DNA of 64,000 nt from Dyadobacter sp. MSC1_007. GTDB taxonomy: Bacteria; Bacteroidota; Bacteroidia; Cytophagales; Spirosomataceae. Where the stretch lies: positions 310,001 through 374,000 of the forward strand of contig NZ_JAMOZL010000007.1 in the NCBI RefSeq assembly GCF_023667495.1. Direction: 5' to 3'. Position numbers and translations under genes: made by a program. This document shows, piece after piece, positions 15,563 to 25,061 of the stretch. How positions within the stretch are numbered: position 1 is the stretch's first letter; the number at the start of each line of letters is the position of its first letter. Below the pieces are notes generated by a model, which saw only the letters and a list, made by a program, of their open reading frames with translations, was not told where the DNA came from and made no database searches.

Positions 15563-15652
15563 ATTTAATGTCTGAGAAGATGTACGAAGGTGTAAAATAG
15601 TCGTTATATTCACTTGTAAATGCGCTTTTTAAAAAAATAGCAGAGATAGGAA

Positions 15653-16264
15653 ATGGGGCCGAAGCACACAACGAGACAGACGGAAAACCCTTTCACCAAA
15701 CGCCGCGAGCCTTTGGGCTTTATGCTGTGGCTGGGTGTTGCCGGAAGCTCTGTGATGTTCAGTTCCATTTTTGTGATATTCCTGGTGCATGCTCATAAGG
15801 AGACTGATCATCTCGTTGCATTGCCAGATATGTTTTGGTTGAGTACCCTGGTCATTTTATTTAGCAGTATCACACTTCACGAGGCAAATCTCGCTTTTAC
15901 CAATGAACGCTTCCTACATTATCGGGTATTCTTAGGCGCTACATTGCTGCTCGGGTTCATTTTTGTTCTTTTACAGGCAGGCGGATGGATGGAAATGGTC
16001 AATTCGGGTATTTTCAGCGGGGTCAATACGTCGGAAGGATTGATTTATCTGCTGACTGGCCTTCACTTGCTGCATATGATCGGCGGCATTTTATATCTGA
16101 GTTACCTGTTCAGAAAAGCAGTAAAGAATAGCAGTTATGTAGACTCCTTTGTGTACAGTGTGAACCCGCCTAATCGCCTTCGGATCAAGCTTTTTACGCG
16201 ATATTGGCATTTTACCGGCGCGCTTTGGCTGGTCGTCTTTATTTTTCTGATCATTCTTTATTGA
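15653..16264 (+). CDS. Cytochrome c oxidase subunit III-like protein
   Basis: 203 residues with five hydrophobic membrane segments. The family pattern of heme-copper oxidase subunit III is visible: LGFMLWLGVAGSSVMFSSIF, SSITLHEANLAF, LLTGLHLLHMIGGILYL and the C-terminal RYWHFTGALWLVVFIFLIIL. Subunit III is a structural, non-redox subunit in the inner membrane. Here it is not next to subunits I or II, so it may supplement an oxidase encoded elsewhere. Confidence 0.85.
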   Translation: MGPKHTTRQTENPFTKRREPLGFMLWLGVAGSSVMFSSIFVIFLVHAHKETDHLVALPDMFWLSTLVILFSSITLHEANLAFTNERFLHYRVFLGATLLLGFIFVLLQAGGWMEMVNSGIFSGVNTSEGLIYLLTGLHLLHMIGGILYLSYLFRKAVKNSSYVDSFVYSVNPPNRLRIKLFTRYWHFTGALWLVVFIFLIILY

Positions 16265-16330
16265 TATCGCAGTAATCTCGATCCGGGCAGGTGCTACGTT
16301 GAAAAACTACATTTGCAGAAATTTTAATCC

Positions 16331-17497
16331 ATGATCCCTGCCGCTCCGCCGATACGCATCGACCTCTTTTCATTATTTATTTTATTGGGTTGTGTTCAAG
16401 GCCTGATCCTCGCTTATTTTTTCCTGACCCATTCTAAGGGCAGCAACCTGCCTAATCTGTTTTTGGGTATTCTGATACTGGGAATGTCGGTCATTATCAG
16501 CGATGTGTGGCTGGGATATACCAACTACATGTTTCAGGTATTATGGCTGGTCGATTTCAGTGAGCCATTGAACCTGCTACTCGCCCCGATGGCTTATTTG
16601 TATATCAAAACCGGGATCAATCAGCGGACTAACCGGTGGACATGGCTGCATTTTTTACCTGCCGGAATCTACTTCCTGTATATGTGCATGCTCATTTACC
16701 CGCAAAGCCTGGCTTTCAAATACAACGCGAACCTCGGCTCTTTCCATCCGGAGATCGACAGGATACCGTCCACCAGTTATGGCAGCGAGTGGATGTTTTT
16801 TCCAAAATGGCATATCAATGATCTTACATTCATTAGCATGTTGTGCTATAATATAGCTGGGGGCCTCTTTTTAAGGAATGCATTTAAACGCAGTCAGCAG
16901 AGTTTCTTTGCGAGCGGGAACAGTTCATTATCCTGGTACAGAAACCTTTATTTGCAGCTGTTGCTGCTGGTTATCATATTCTTTGTCGTCCGCAAGACCT
17001 TCCCGCACGACCTGGGGGATCATTTCATTGCTGCGTGTATTTCTCTCATTATTTACATAACAAGCTTTAATGTGCTGAGGAGGTCGCTTTTCTTTCAGGA
17101 AACCAACGCGCGCGCACCCAGGAAATACGAGAAATCGTCCCTGACGGCCGAAATCCAGTCGACGACGCTCACGAAGCTGGAAGAAATCATGACCCGGGAA
17201 AAACCTTTTCTAGATGCGAGTTTCTCAATGCCTGCATTGTCAAAACGGCTCGGGATCTCTACGCACCATCTATCCCAGATTCTTAACGAAGAACTGAAAC
17301 AAAGCTTTTTCGACTATGTTGGTTCTTACCGGATCAAAGAGGCACAGCACCTGTTGATTGACGATGAATGCAGCCACATTAAAATCGAAGAAATCGGCCA
17401 AATGGTAGGTTATAATTCTAAATCGGCGTTTAACACAGCTTTTCGGAAAATTACCGGATCAACGCCATCCGAATACAAGAAAAACGTAGTGCGCTAG
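16331..17497 (+). CDS. Membrane-bound AraC-family transcriptional regulator
   Basis: 388 residues. The first 250 form about seven membrane segments (starting FILLGCVQGLILAYFFLTHS). The last 110 form an AraC-type double helix-turn-helix: SMPALSKRLGISTHHLSQIL and IKIEEIGQMVGYNSKSAFN, then AFRKITGSTPSEYKK. This 7TM-AraC layout is common in Bacteroidota and suggests direct sensing of a membrane or envelope signal. The neighbouring acyltransferase gene, starting 103 bases downstream, is the obvious candidate target, by position only. Confidence 0.88.
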   Translation: MIPAAPPIRIDLFSLFILLGCVQGLILAYFFLTHSKGSNLPNLFLGILILGMSVIISDVWLGYTNYMFQVLWLVDFSEPLNLLLAPMAYLYIKTGINQRTNRWTWLHFLPAGIYFLYMCMLIYPQSLAFKYNANLGSFHPEIDRIPSTSYGSEWMFFPKWHINDLTFISMLCYNIAGGLFLRNAFKRSQQSFFASGNSSLSWYRNLYLQLLLLVIIFFVVRKTFPHDLGDHFIAACISLIIYITSFNVLRRSLFFQETNARAPRKYEKSSLTAEIQSTTLTKLEEIMTREKPFLDASFSMPALSKRLGISTHHLSQILNEELKQSFFDYVGSYRIKEAQHLLIDDECSHIKIEEIGQMVGYNSKSAFNTAFRKITGSTPSEYKKNVVR

Positions 17498-17545
17498 ACG
17501 TTCGTTCTTATCGGAAAGTACGCCATACGGATAAGGAAGGTCGTT

Positions 17546-17572
17546 TTTGATGTATTTGGCCTTCTACTTTTG
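17546..17572 (+). promoter_or_regulatory. Candidate promoter of the acyltransferase gene
   Basis: TTTG (17546-17549) and TACTTTTG (17565-17572) match the Bacteroidota -33/-7 pattern, though the 15-base spacing is shorter than usual. It implies that the true start codon is the ATG at 17600. Confidence 0.4.
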
Positions 17573-17599
17573 GACATCAATCAAAAAAATGATTATGTC

Positions 17600-18796
17600 A
17601 TGGAAACAAACTTTCTTCCCCAGGATCCTTCGCACCAACTGCGTCGTTACGACCTCGACTGGCTTCGTGTCATCGCATTCGCCATTCTAATTTTCTTCCA
17701 TGTCGGAATGTTCTTCAACCATTGGGGATGGCACATTAAAAACAATGATATTACCAGCGCCGTTGAATGGCCTATGCGGTTCAGCAGTCAATGGCGGATG
17801 GCGCTGTTGTTCATGATCTCTGGCGCGGGCGTTTATTTTGCGTTAGGCAGTCGCGGCGCAGGAGCATTTATGAAAGAAAGGTTCGTGAGGATATTCGTCC
17901 CGCTGCTTTTCGGAATGTTTGTAATCGTTCCGCCCCAGATCTTTTTTGAGAGATTGACGCAGGGACAAACCTATTCTTATAGCGAGTTTTACAAAACAGT
18001 TTTTGAATTTCAAGCCTATCCCGACGGCAGTTTCAGCTGGCACCACCTTTGGTACCTGGCGTACATCTTCTTTTACTCGTTACTCGGCCTGCCGTTGCTT
18101 CTCTTCCTGCGACGTAATCACAGGTTGACAGAAAGGATCGCAAATGCTTTCAAAAGTCCCTTTTTACTGATCGCCATTCCGGTGGTCTGGCACGTGACGG
18201 GCAGTGCGTTTCTTGGCGAGAAATTCCCGACAACCCATAATCTCGTACGAGATTGGAATGAGCATTTTCATGATTTTACACTCTTCGTGACTGGATTTGT
18301 GTTTTGTACCCAGGTGGCTTTCTGGGAAACGATGAAGAAGTACAGAAAGTTGACTCTCGGGATCTGGGTTACTCTGACCTTTATTCTGTATGCTTTTTAC
18401 TGGACATCTGACCGCGATATTGAGGGAGCTGAGCGGCTGCTTTACGAGATAATCAAGACCGTTAATGCATGGTGTATCCTGCTCTCGTTCTTCGGATTTG
18501 GTTACACTTACCTGCGTTTTAGCAATCCATTTCTCAAATATGCGAATGAAGCGGTTTATCCCTTCTACATCCTGCACCAGACTGTGATAATTATATTGGC
18601 CTATCCATTGATCGATTCTCCGTCACACTGGCTTGCGAAATTTGCCTATCTGTGCATTGCGACATTTTCGGTCTGCCTTGCGCTTTACCACTTCCTGATC
18701 AGGCGGTTTGACGCACTTCGGATTGTGTTTGGATTAAAGCTTAACAAATCAAAGAAGCGCTCTGAGGCAGGCGCGCCTATTTCTTCAATATCTTAA
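17600..18796 (+). CDS. Membrane acyltransferase (acyltransferase 3 family)
   Basis: About 398 residues from the ATG at 17600; a TTG ten codons upstream overlaps the promoter. Around ten membrane segments. RRYDLDWLRVIAFAILIFFH near the N terminus carries the family's Arg/Asp motif and catalytic His, and the MLLFMISGAG-like segment (RMALLFMISGAGVYFAL) fits. Family members move acyl groups, often from acetyl-CoA or succinyl-CoA, onto glycans or lipids at the inner membrane. The 3' end overlaps the convergent OmpA-domain gene by 20 bases. Confidence 0.85.
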   Translation: METNFLPQDPSHQLRRYDLDWLRVIAFAILIFFHVGMFFNHWGWHIKNNDITSAVEWPMRFSSQWRMALLFMISGAGVYFALGSRGAGAFMKERFVRIFVPLLFGMFVIVPPQIFFERLTQGQTYSYSEFYKTVFEFQAYPDGSFSWHHLWYLAYIFFYSLLGLPLLLFLRRNHRLTERIANAFKSPFLLIAIPVVWHVTGSAFLGEKFPTTHNLVRDWNEHFHDFTLFVTGFVFCTQVAFWETMKKYRKLTLGIWVTLTFILYAFYWTSDRDIEGAERLLYEIIKTVNAWCILLSFFGFGYTYLRFSNPFLKYANEAVYPFYILHQTVIIILAYPLIDSPSHWLAKFAYLCIATFSVCLALYHFLIRRFDALRIVFGLKLNKSKKRSEAGAPISSIS

Positions 18797-20360
18797 ATTC
18801 CACACGTCGGTTGCGCTGCTGGCCTTCCGGCGTGTCGTTTTTGGCAACGGGGACCGTTTCTCCATATCCTTTACTTGCCACACGGTCCGGTTCGATTCCC
18901 TTGCCGATAAGGTATTCGCGAACGCTGTCGGCACGCGCCTGTGAGAGGTTGAGGTTAAATTCTGTGCTACCGGTATTGTCGGTATGACCGCCCAGCTCGA
19001 TCGTGAGCGTTTTATTCTCAGTCATGGAAATGGCAATGCGGTTCAGCTCGGGGAAGGACTCATTGTTGAGGGTCGACTTCCCTGTTGCAAAAAAGATATT
19101 GTTGAGCCTCACGATCTGGCCTTCCTCAATGGGGATCAGTTTAAGGGATTTGTTGGCAATTTCCTTGAATGCCTTACCCTTCCCGCTATCCGTTGTGTCG
19201 GTAAGGTCGATATTTTCACCCTCCGCGATGAAATCCGGGGCGACAGCCCGCCAGCTGTATTTGTGGCCGTATGGAAGTACTATCTTGTATTCACCGGTTG
19301 TAGGGTTGGTGGTAGCTGTTCCCACCTCTTCCCCGTCGGCCAGGTTTTCGTAAATGATCGTTGCCTCAACGGGTTTCCCGGTTTTTGCATCTATTACTTT
19401 TCCACTGATCATCACCACCGGATCCGCGGGTGGCACGACAGCGATCGGTGCTTCCTGTGCTGAGTCGGCAGGGGAAGGTATCGGTTGCAGATTAAAACGA
19501 ACAATGTCGCCTTTGCCCTCAGCGCCCTTGAAAGAGACCATATAAGCAAAATCGCCCAATGCGGAAATGGTATAATAAGCATCATAACCATCCGAATTAA
19601 TGGTTGGTCCGAGGTTAACCGGCCGGCTCCACCGCTTCCAGGTTTTATCGATCCGTTTGCTGTAATAAATATCATTGCTTCCCTGCCCGCCCTTTCTGTC
19701 GCTTGAAAAATAGAGGGTAACGCCATCAGGAGCGAGGAAGGGAGTGGTTTCGGTGAAATCTTCGGTGTTGATCTCAGGCCCAAGATTCAGCGGTTTTGTC
19801 CAGGAACCGTCCTTCTGTTTGAAGCTGACGTACATATCATCAACTTTGCTGTTCTTTTTTTCGCTGAAGGACATTACCAGCACTTTGCCGTCGGTCGAGA
19901 GATAACCGCAATCAAACTGGCCCTTACTCAATTTGGTATAACCGGGAATGTCGAGCTTATTGGGTGCTGACCATCCTCGTGCTGTTTTTTTACTGGTAGA
20001 AAACCCCCTGGTCTCGTAAGTGCCGTTTTTATACGCTCCTTTGATGAGCAGCGTGTTGCCATCCGGCGTAATGCTATAAAGGCTGTTGTAGTCTTCTTTG
20101 TTGAGCGGCGAGGGAAGTCTTCGGGCGGCGGTCCATTTGTCGTTTTTGAGCTCCGAGAACCAGATATCCTGGCTTCCTTTCGGGCCATGCGTGTTTTGAG
20201 GGTGACTTACCCGCGAAAAATAGATCGTTTTTCCGTCGGGGGAAATGATGGGGCTGATCTCGTTGTACTCGGTATTTACAGATGTCCCGAGATCCTCTAA
20301 TTGCGCATACGCAGATAAAGTGGTAGCAACCGTAACAGCTAATAATAGAAAAACACGCAT
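18777..20360 (-). CDS. OmpA-domain protein with PD40 beta-propeller
   Basis: 527 residues. Signal peptide MRVFLLLAVTVATTLSAYAQ; then several WD40-like PD40 repeats (ISPDGKTIYFSR, ITPDGNTLLI, LAPDGVTLYFSSDRKGGQGS); a carboxypeptidase-regulatory-like segment (VMISGKVIDAKTGKPVEATI); and a C-terminal OmpA domain (IFFATGKSTLNNESFPELNR through GQQRNRRVEFKILKK) that binds peptidoglycan. Such proteins are typical of the Bacteroidota outer membrane and relate to type IX secretion component PorE/SprF-linked proteins, but are also found elsewhere. Probably anchors an outer-membrane complex to the cell wall. Confidence 0.9.
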   Translation of the reverse strand: MRVFLLLAVTVATTLSAYAQLEDLGTSVNTEYNEISPIISPDGKTIYFSRVSHPQNTHGPKGSQDIWFSELKNDKWTAARRLPSPLNKEDYNSLYSITPDGNTLLIKGAYKNGTYETRGFSTSKKTARGWSAPNKLDIPGYTKLSKGQFDCGYLSTDGKVLVMSFSEKKNSKVDDMYVSFKQKDGSWTKPLNLGPEINTEDFTETTPFLAPDGVTLYFSSDRKGGQGSNDIYYSKRIDKTWKRWSRPVNLGPTINSDGYDAYYTISALGDFAYMVSFKGAEGKGDIVRFNLQPIPSPADSAQEAPIAVVPPADPVVMISGKVIDAKTGKPVEATIIYENLADGEEVGTATTNPTTGEYKIVLPYGHKYSWRAVAPDFIAEGENIDLTDTTDSGKGKAFKEIANKSLKLIPIEEGQIVRLNNIFFATGKSTLNNESFPELNRIAISMTENKTLTIELGGHTDNTGSTEFNLNLSQARADSVREYLIGKGIEPDRVASKGYGETVPVAKNDTPEGQQRNRRVEFKILKK

Positions 20361-20378
20361 TGTTCTGACTGGGGATGG

Positions 20379-20975
20379 CTATTTATTATCTACATATAAC
20401 GACCTGTCCAGCGGCTTATTTTCCCGGTTTTCCAAACGGTAGGCCTCCATTTTCGTAAGGAGCGTAGCCGGGTCTTCGGCTACCACAAGCAATGCCCGGC
20501 TTTCAGCACGCAAGAAACCTTCTTCGATCATTTTATCCAGTTGAAGAAGCAGTAAATCGTAGAACCCGTTGACATTCAAAAGCCCAACCGGCCCCATGAA
20601 TATCCGTAGCTGTGCCCAGGTAAGGATCTCAAACAGTTCGTCAAAAGTGCCATAGCCGCCTGGCAAGGCGATGACTCCGTCGGTAAGCGACACCATTTTG
20701 GCCTTGCGCTCGTGCATTGTTTCTACAAAATGTAGCTCTGACAGTGTTTTATGGGCTACTTCCAGTTTTGCCAGGAAGTTGGGGATAATGCCCGTAACAA
20801 AGCCATTGTTCTCCATAGCGCCATCGGCGACGCGGCCCATCAGGCCCATGTTGCCGCCGCCATAAATCAGCTTGATGCCTCTCTTTGCGAGTTCGGCACC
20901 GAGTTCATAGGCGGATTCGGCATATATACTTTTGTTTCCCGGATTTGAACCGCAGTAGACTACAATGGATTGCAT
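20379..20975 (-). CDS. LOG family protein (nucleoside 5'-monophosphate phosphoribohydrolase)
   Basis: 198 residues with the Rossmann-like lysine-decarboxylase-lookalike fold: VYCGSNPGN at the N terminus, YGGGNMGLMG, METMHERKAKMVSLTDG, and the signature ALPGGYGTFDELFE. Family members release adenine or cytokinin bases from nucleoside monophosphates; the older label 'lysine decarboxylase' is incorrect. It lies 10 bases downstream of mpl on the same strand, possibly one transcript. Confidence 0.9.
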   Translation of the reverse strand: MQSIVVYCGSNPGNKSIYAESAYELGAELAKRGIKLIYGGGNMGLMGRVADGAMENNGFVTGIIPNFLAKLEVAHKTLSELHFVETMHERKAKMVSLTDGVIALPGGYGTFDELFEILTWAQLRIFMGPVGLLNVNGFYDLLLLQLDKMIEEGFLRAESRALLVVAEDPATLLTKMEAYRLENRENKPLDRSLYVDNK

Positions 20976-20984
20976 ATTTTATTT

Positions 20985-22367
20985 TTAGGCTAAAATTTCG
21001 TCTGCCAGCTTTTTCAGGTCGAGGCCTCCAAATGTTCCCGAGCTCATCATTAATAGATTAGCATCCTCCCAGGTGAGTGATTTCAGGAACGAAACGAGTT
21101 CGGCTGAATCGGTAAAAACTTTCAGGTCGTCGCGCTTGAATGCGGTCCGGATATCCTCTTCGGAAAGGCTTTCCAGCCTCTTGTGTTCTAGTGTAAGCGG
21201 GTTATAATAGACCACTGCAATATCTGCTGATTTGAGTTTGCGGCGGTATTGGGTCAGAAAAGCTTTGTTAAGGCTGCTGAAAGTATGCAGTTCCGCGCAT
21301 GCCACCAATGAGCGTTCAGGGAATTGTTCCTTCAATGCAGTGGTGGTCGCTTCGACCTTGGAAGGTGCGTGTGCAAAGTCGCGGTAGATATTCACAGAGT
21401 CGGAGCTGCCTAGTAATTCAAGCCTTTTCGATGCGCCTTTGAAAGAACTTATTGCTTTATAAAACCCTTCATCGGTAATGCCGAGGCGTTCACAGATCTC
21501 ACGGGCACCGCTGATGTTTTTCATATTGTGGCTTCCAAAAACGAGTACCGGCACTTCGCCTTGTTCGGAGGTGATGAGTATCGTTTTGCCGTCCACAATT
21601 TTGTTTGGATGCACATTGTAGGGCGTGCTTGTCACGTCCGGCCTTTCTTTTTGCCCGATAACATCCAGCATATCGTCCGTTTCGTCAAAAATGATAGCGC
21701 CAGCTTTGGGCAGCGAATCGGCCAGGAGTTCGAATTGTTTTACGTAAGATTCCCAGGTCGGGAATACATTGAAATGGTCCCAGGCAATGCCGCTTATCAA
21801 TGCGATATGAGGCTGGTAATGCATGAATTTCGGGGTAGGGTCAATGGGCGACGTGAAATATTCGTCCCCCTCGATCACAATGAGCGGTGCATCTTCTGAA
21901 AGCCTCACCATATTGTCGAAACCTTCAATCTGCGCACCCACCAGATAGTTGAAGTTCCTGTTATTGTATTTCAAAACGTGAAGCACCATCGAGGTGATCG
22001 TGGTTTTCCCGTGACTTCCCGCAATAACGACCCGTTGCTTATTCTGGCTTTGTTCAAATATGTATTCGGGATAAGAATATACTTTGATACCTAATTCCCT
22101 CGCGCGGGCCAGTTCCGGATTATCCTGCCTGGCGTGCATACCAAGGATTACTGCATCGAGATCCGCGGTTATTTTTTCAGGAAACCATCCGGTCACAGCT
22201 GGAAGCAGCTCGTATTTGGCAAGGCGGCTTGCCGACGGCTCGTAAATCTCGTCGTCAGAACCCGTCACCATGAGTCCTTTTAAATGGAGTTCGATGGCGA
22301 GATTGTGCATAACACTTCCACCGATGGAAATAAAATGTATTTTAGACAAAGATGAAGTTTGACTCAT
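20985..22367 (-). CDS. mpl: Murein peptide ligase (UDP-MurNAc:tripeptide ligase), Mpl-like
   Basis: About 460 residues from the ATG at 22367 (an upstream open frame exists but the family begins at KIHFISIGGSVMHNLAIELH). Mur ligase architecture: an N-terminal UDP-binding Rossmann domain, then ATP-binding loop VVIAGSHGKTTITSMVLHVL, then a central IEGDEYFTSPIDP, and a C-terminal domain with EVEATTTALKEQFPER-like sequence. It attaches recycled L-Ala-gamma-D-Glu-meso-DAP to UDP-MurNAc, returning turnover peptides to peptidoglycan synthesis. It sits next to the LOG gene. Confidence 0.93.
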   Translation of the reverse strand: MSQTSSLSKIHFISIGGSVMHNLAIELHLKGLMVTGSDDEIYEPSASRLAKYELLPAVTGWFPEKITADLDAVILGMHARQDNPELARARELGIKVYSYPEYIFEQSQNKQRVVIAGSHGKTTITSMVLHVLKYNNRNFNYLVGAQIEGFDNMVRLSEDAPLIVIEGDEYFTSPIDPTPKFMHYQPHIALISGIAWDHFNVFPTWESYVKQFELLADSLPKAGAIIFDETDDMLDVIGQKERPDVTSTPYNVHPNKIVDGKTILITSEQGEVPVLVFGSHNMKNISGAREICERLGITDEGFYKAISSFKGASKRLELLGSSDSVNIYRDFAHAPSKVEATTTALKEQFPERSLVACAELHTFSSLNKAFLTQYRRKLKSADIAVVYYNPLTLEHKRLESLSEEDIRTAFKRDDLKVFTDSAELVSFLKSLTWEDANLLMMSSGTFGGLDLKKLADEILA

Positions 22368-22437
22368 TGAAAATAATAAAACTGATTCCGTTCGAAAGTT
22401 AGCAAGAATTGGTCGCCGGGCAAATCCCGTGAACATC

Positions 22438-24705
22438 CTATTTCCCGGCCTCCTTCACGAATTTTACATTTTCCTGCACTCCATCAGCCCGCATCAGCCC
22501 TATTATGTATGCACCGGCAGCAAATGCCCGTATGTTGATTTCCGGTTCAGGTTTCTCGGAACTGTAAACGACCAGCCCTGAATTATTGTAAATCCGGACC
22601 TGTTTGACTTTTTCCCATTCATTCGCCGCGATGATCACCTTGTCGGTCGCCGGGTTAGGATAAGTTGTAATGCCAGTATTGGATTCAAAGTTAAGGCTCA
22701 CGATCGTGCTGTACGCAAAAGTTTTGTCCCTGTCGATCATCTTTAAGCGGTACAAGTTCTGCCCCTGAATAGGTTCGATATCCCTGAAATGGTAGCGTGT
22801 TGTTGTCTGTACGGTCTCGCCGCTGGCTGCCACGGTGCCCATTGTGCTCCATTTTCGCCCATTAGAGCTTCGCTCGACTTCGAACTTTTCACTGTTTACT
22901 TCTTCGGAAGTCGCCCATTCGAGCTGTGCGTGATTTTGTTCTTTTACAGCTGTGAAACTGATCAGTTTTACGGGAAGTGCCCTTGTCACCGAAAGCGTTG
23001 CTACGGAGCTCTTTGGACCGCAGCCGCTCCGGGCCGATGTGACCAAGTAACTGTAATTGCCGGGCACCAGCGGGGCAGCAAATGAGATGGAATTGCCCGT
23101 GCGGTTATTGGCGCCTTCGCCGTTCCACCTGTAACTGGCGGTATTACACTCAGGCCCGTTGCAGTTTATACTCAGGGTTACGGTGGTGCCGATAATAGGT
23201 TTCGGCTCGCTGGTGTTTACACTTACAGAGAAGTTGCACGGCAGATAATTGCCTGTGTCCCAGACTTTTTCCCAGTATCCGATATCTGTCATCCTAATTG
23301 ATTTGGGTTGAAGATCCGACTGAGCGAAATTCTGGCCGCCGATCTGATTCCAGGCATCAAAAAGAAACGTTGACGTAAAAACGTTGGGAAAGATATTGAC
23401 TGACGTCGCTGCCGCCCGCGCCGGAGGCTGGTAGGTGGGTTTCAGATAGAGCTCGCGGCATGCAGCGATGGCGGGCGCTATCTGCTGGATTTCGTTGTCG
23501 TGGAAACGCATGGCGAGGTGAACGTATTCCGCACCGTGCTTGTATGCCCTCGGTAGCCATTCATTACCAATGCTTGAATTGATCCCGGTGCCGCCGCCTG
23601 GCTGGCCAAGATCAATAGGGTCGAATTCCACTCCGGCTATCTTGTTCGCGTAGGTGCCTTTGATGCAGTCTATCCCCATTATTTTTTTCCAAAGGTCATG
23701 CTGGCTGATCCCGTCGGTGTGGTAAATGCCGTCGGACAGTTCCATAGCCAACAGCAGGGTACTGCTGTGAAGATGCCAGTTATTGCCCTGTACAGATCCA
23801 AAATCAGATATGAAATGCAGGACTTTAATGGATGAATTCCGGTTTTTAACAACGTCATAGAATCCCTTGAAAAGTTTCAGCAACCCCCAGCCTGCAAAGC
23901 GGTGGAGGTCCCGGCCCATTTCGGAATTATAGTTTCCGTCGGTAGGTTGCGGGGCTGTGGCGATAGGGTAGGTATTGCGGCCCCAGGTTACGTTGGTTTG
24001 GCCTGGATAGCGTGCCGGTAGGAATTTGGTCCGCCAGGCCTGCAATGCTTTTCCTTCAAACAGCCCCGCATAATTAATGGAATTGATTGTTTTATTAGGT
24101 ACATAAAATTCTTCGGAACCGTTGTTGCCCATCGCCACATACAATATTCGCGATGAATAGGGCTGGACTTGTATCAGAGCGTCATCTACAAACGATAGGA
24201 ACCTTCCTGTGGCATATTCGGAGAAAATTGATGGCGAAGTGTGTGCAATGGCGTCGCGTATAAGTGTGCCGTCGGAAGTTTGTGCAATGTCGGCGGTCGA
24301 CAGATAGCTGTCGTTCCAATAACCCGGACGCAGGTACGAAAAGTGGAGCGCCACCTTCATATTAGGGTTCAAGTCGAGGATAGCCTTTACGGCCTGTGCC
24401 ATTTTTTGACGCTGATAATTTCCCAGGGTCGGTTCGTATTGCTCCCATTGAATGTGCAATCGTACAGCCGTCGGGCTGGCGTCTTTTCCGTTGTACTTAA
24501 GGTTAACAAATTTAAGAATGTATTCCCACTGGCCGGGGTTGATACCGTTGGGCCCCATACGATCGAAGCCGTATCCGGTTGTATTGAGGATGAGCTCGCG
24601 TTGCGCAAGAAGCGAAGGGGTTTGACAAACGAGCAGGGTGAAAGAAAACAGGGTAAAAAAGAGTCTTGAATGAATGCAGATAAGTATCAGACGTTTCAAG
24701 TGCAT
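22438..24705 (-). CDS. Secreted T9SS cargo, glycosidase-like TIM barrel
   Basis: 755 residues. Long N-terminal signal peptide ending near SLLAQ. Residues 35-430 look like a TIM-barrel domain of glycoside hydrolase type (AVRLHIQWEQYEPTLGNYQR, HFSYLRPGYW, HLHSSTLLLAMELSDGIYH), with a loose similarity to GH42-like enzymes that I cannot confirm. An Ig/PKD-like domain follows (SVSVNTSEPKPIIGTTVTLS). The end is a type IX secretion sorting domain: TYPNPATDKVIIAANEWEKV through AGAYIIGLMRADG. So it is exported across both membranes by the T9SS. The substrate is not predictable. Confidence 0.75.
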   Translation of the reverse strand: MHLKRLILICIHSRLFFTLFSFTLLVCQTPSLLAQRELILNTTGYGFDRMGPNGINPGQWEYILKFVNLKYNGKDASPTAVRLHIQWEQYEPTLGNYQRQKMAQAVKAILDLNPNMKVALHFSYLRPGYWNDSYLSTADIAQTSDGTLIRDAIAHTSPSIFSEYATGRFLSFVDDALIQVQPYSSRILYVAMGNNGSEEFYVPNKTINSINYAGLFEGKALQAWRTKFLPARYPGQTNVTWGRNTYPIATAPQPTDGNYNSEMGRDLHRFAGWGLLKLFKGFYDVVKNRNSSIKVLHFISDFGSVQGNNWHLHSSTLLLAMELSDGIYHTDGISQHDLWKKIMGIDCIKGTYANKIAGVEFDPIDLGQPGGGTGINSSIGNEWLPRAYKHGAEYVHLAMRFHDNEIQQIAPAIAACRELYLKPTYQPPARAAATSVNIFPNVFTSTFLFDAWNQIGGQNFAQSDLQPKSIRMTDIGYWEKVWDTGNYLPCNFSVSVNTSEPKPIIGTTVTLSINCNGPECNTASYRWNGEGANNRTGNSISFAAPLVPGNYSYLVTSARSGCGPKSSVATLSVTRALPVKLISFTAVKEQNHAQLEWATSEEVNSEKFEVERSSNGRKWSTMGTVAASGETVQTTTRYHFRDIEPIQGQNLYRLKMIDRDKTFAYSTIVSLNFESNTGITTYPNPATDKVIIAANEWEKVKQVRIYNNSGLVVYSSEKPEPEINIRAFAAGAYIIGLMRADGVQENVKFVKEAGK

Positions 24706-25004
24706 AAAACTTATTTTCAGTGGGCGATTAATGATGTATCAAATCTACTACACAAGAGAATATATTCTACAATCTATGTAGAAAAATCTTGCTTTTTAAA
24801 GTTGTTGCCGCATGGGGTGGCGTTGAGTAAGCAGCCAGGCAATATGAATTGTGGTAGAAGGGAATTTTAGTTATATCTTAAATAATCACTTATTCAATAG
24901 GTTATATAAGTTTTAAATGATAAAGGATGGGATAAGTTGGTTAGAAAGGTAGAATATTAAAATTAAATTTCAAGCACGCTGTGAACAAATTCTACAAATG
25001 GTCA
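24706..25004. other. Gene-free AT-rich intergenic region
   Basis: Upstream of the T9SS cargo gene and downstream of ettA. No convincing gene. It presumably contains the cargo gene's promoter, but I see no clear -7/-33 pair. Confidence 0.4.
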
Positions 25005-25036
25005 CAAAAAAAGCGCCCGCAATTTCTTGCGAGCGC
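25005..25036 (-). terminator. Intrinsic terminator of ettA
   Basis: On the minus strand GCGCTCGCAA, loop GAAA, TTGCGGGCGC, then seven T (one G-U pair in the stem), 26 bases past the ettA stop. Confidence 0.85.
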
Positions 25037-25061
25037 AGTCTTTACATTGGCCTGGTCCAGG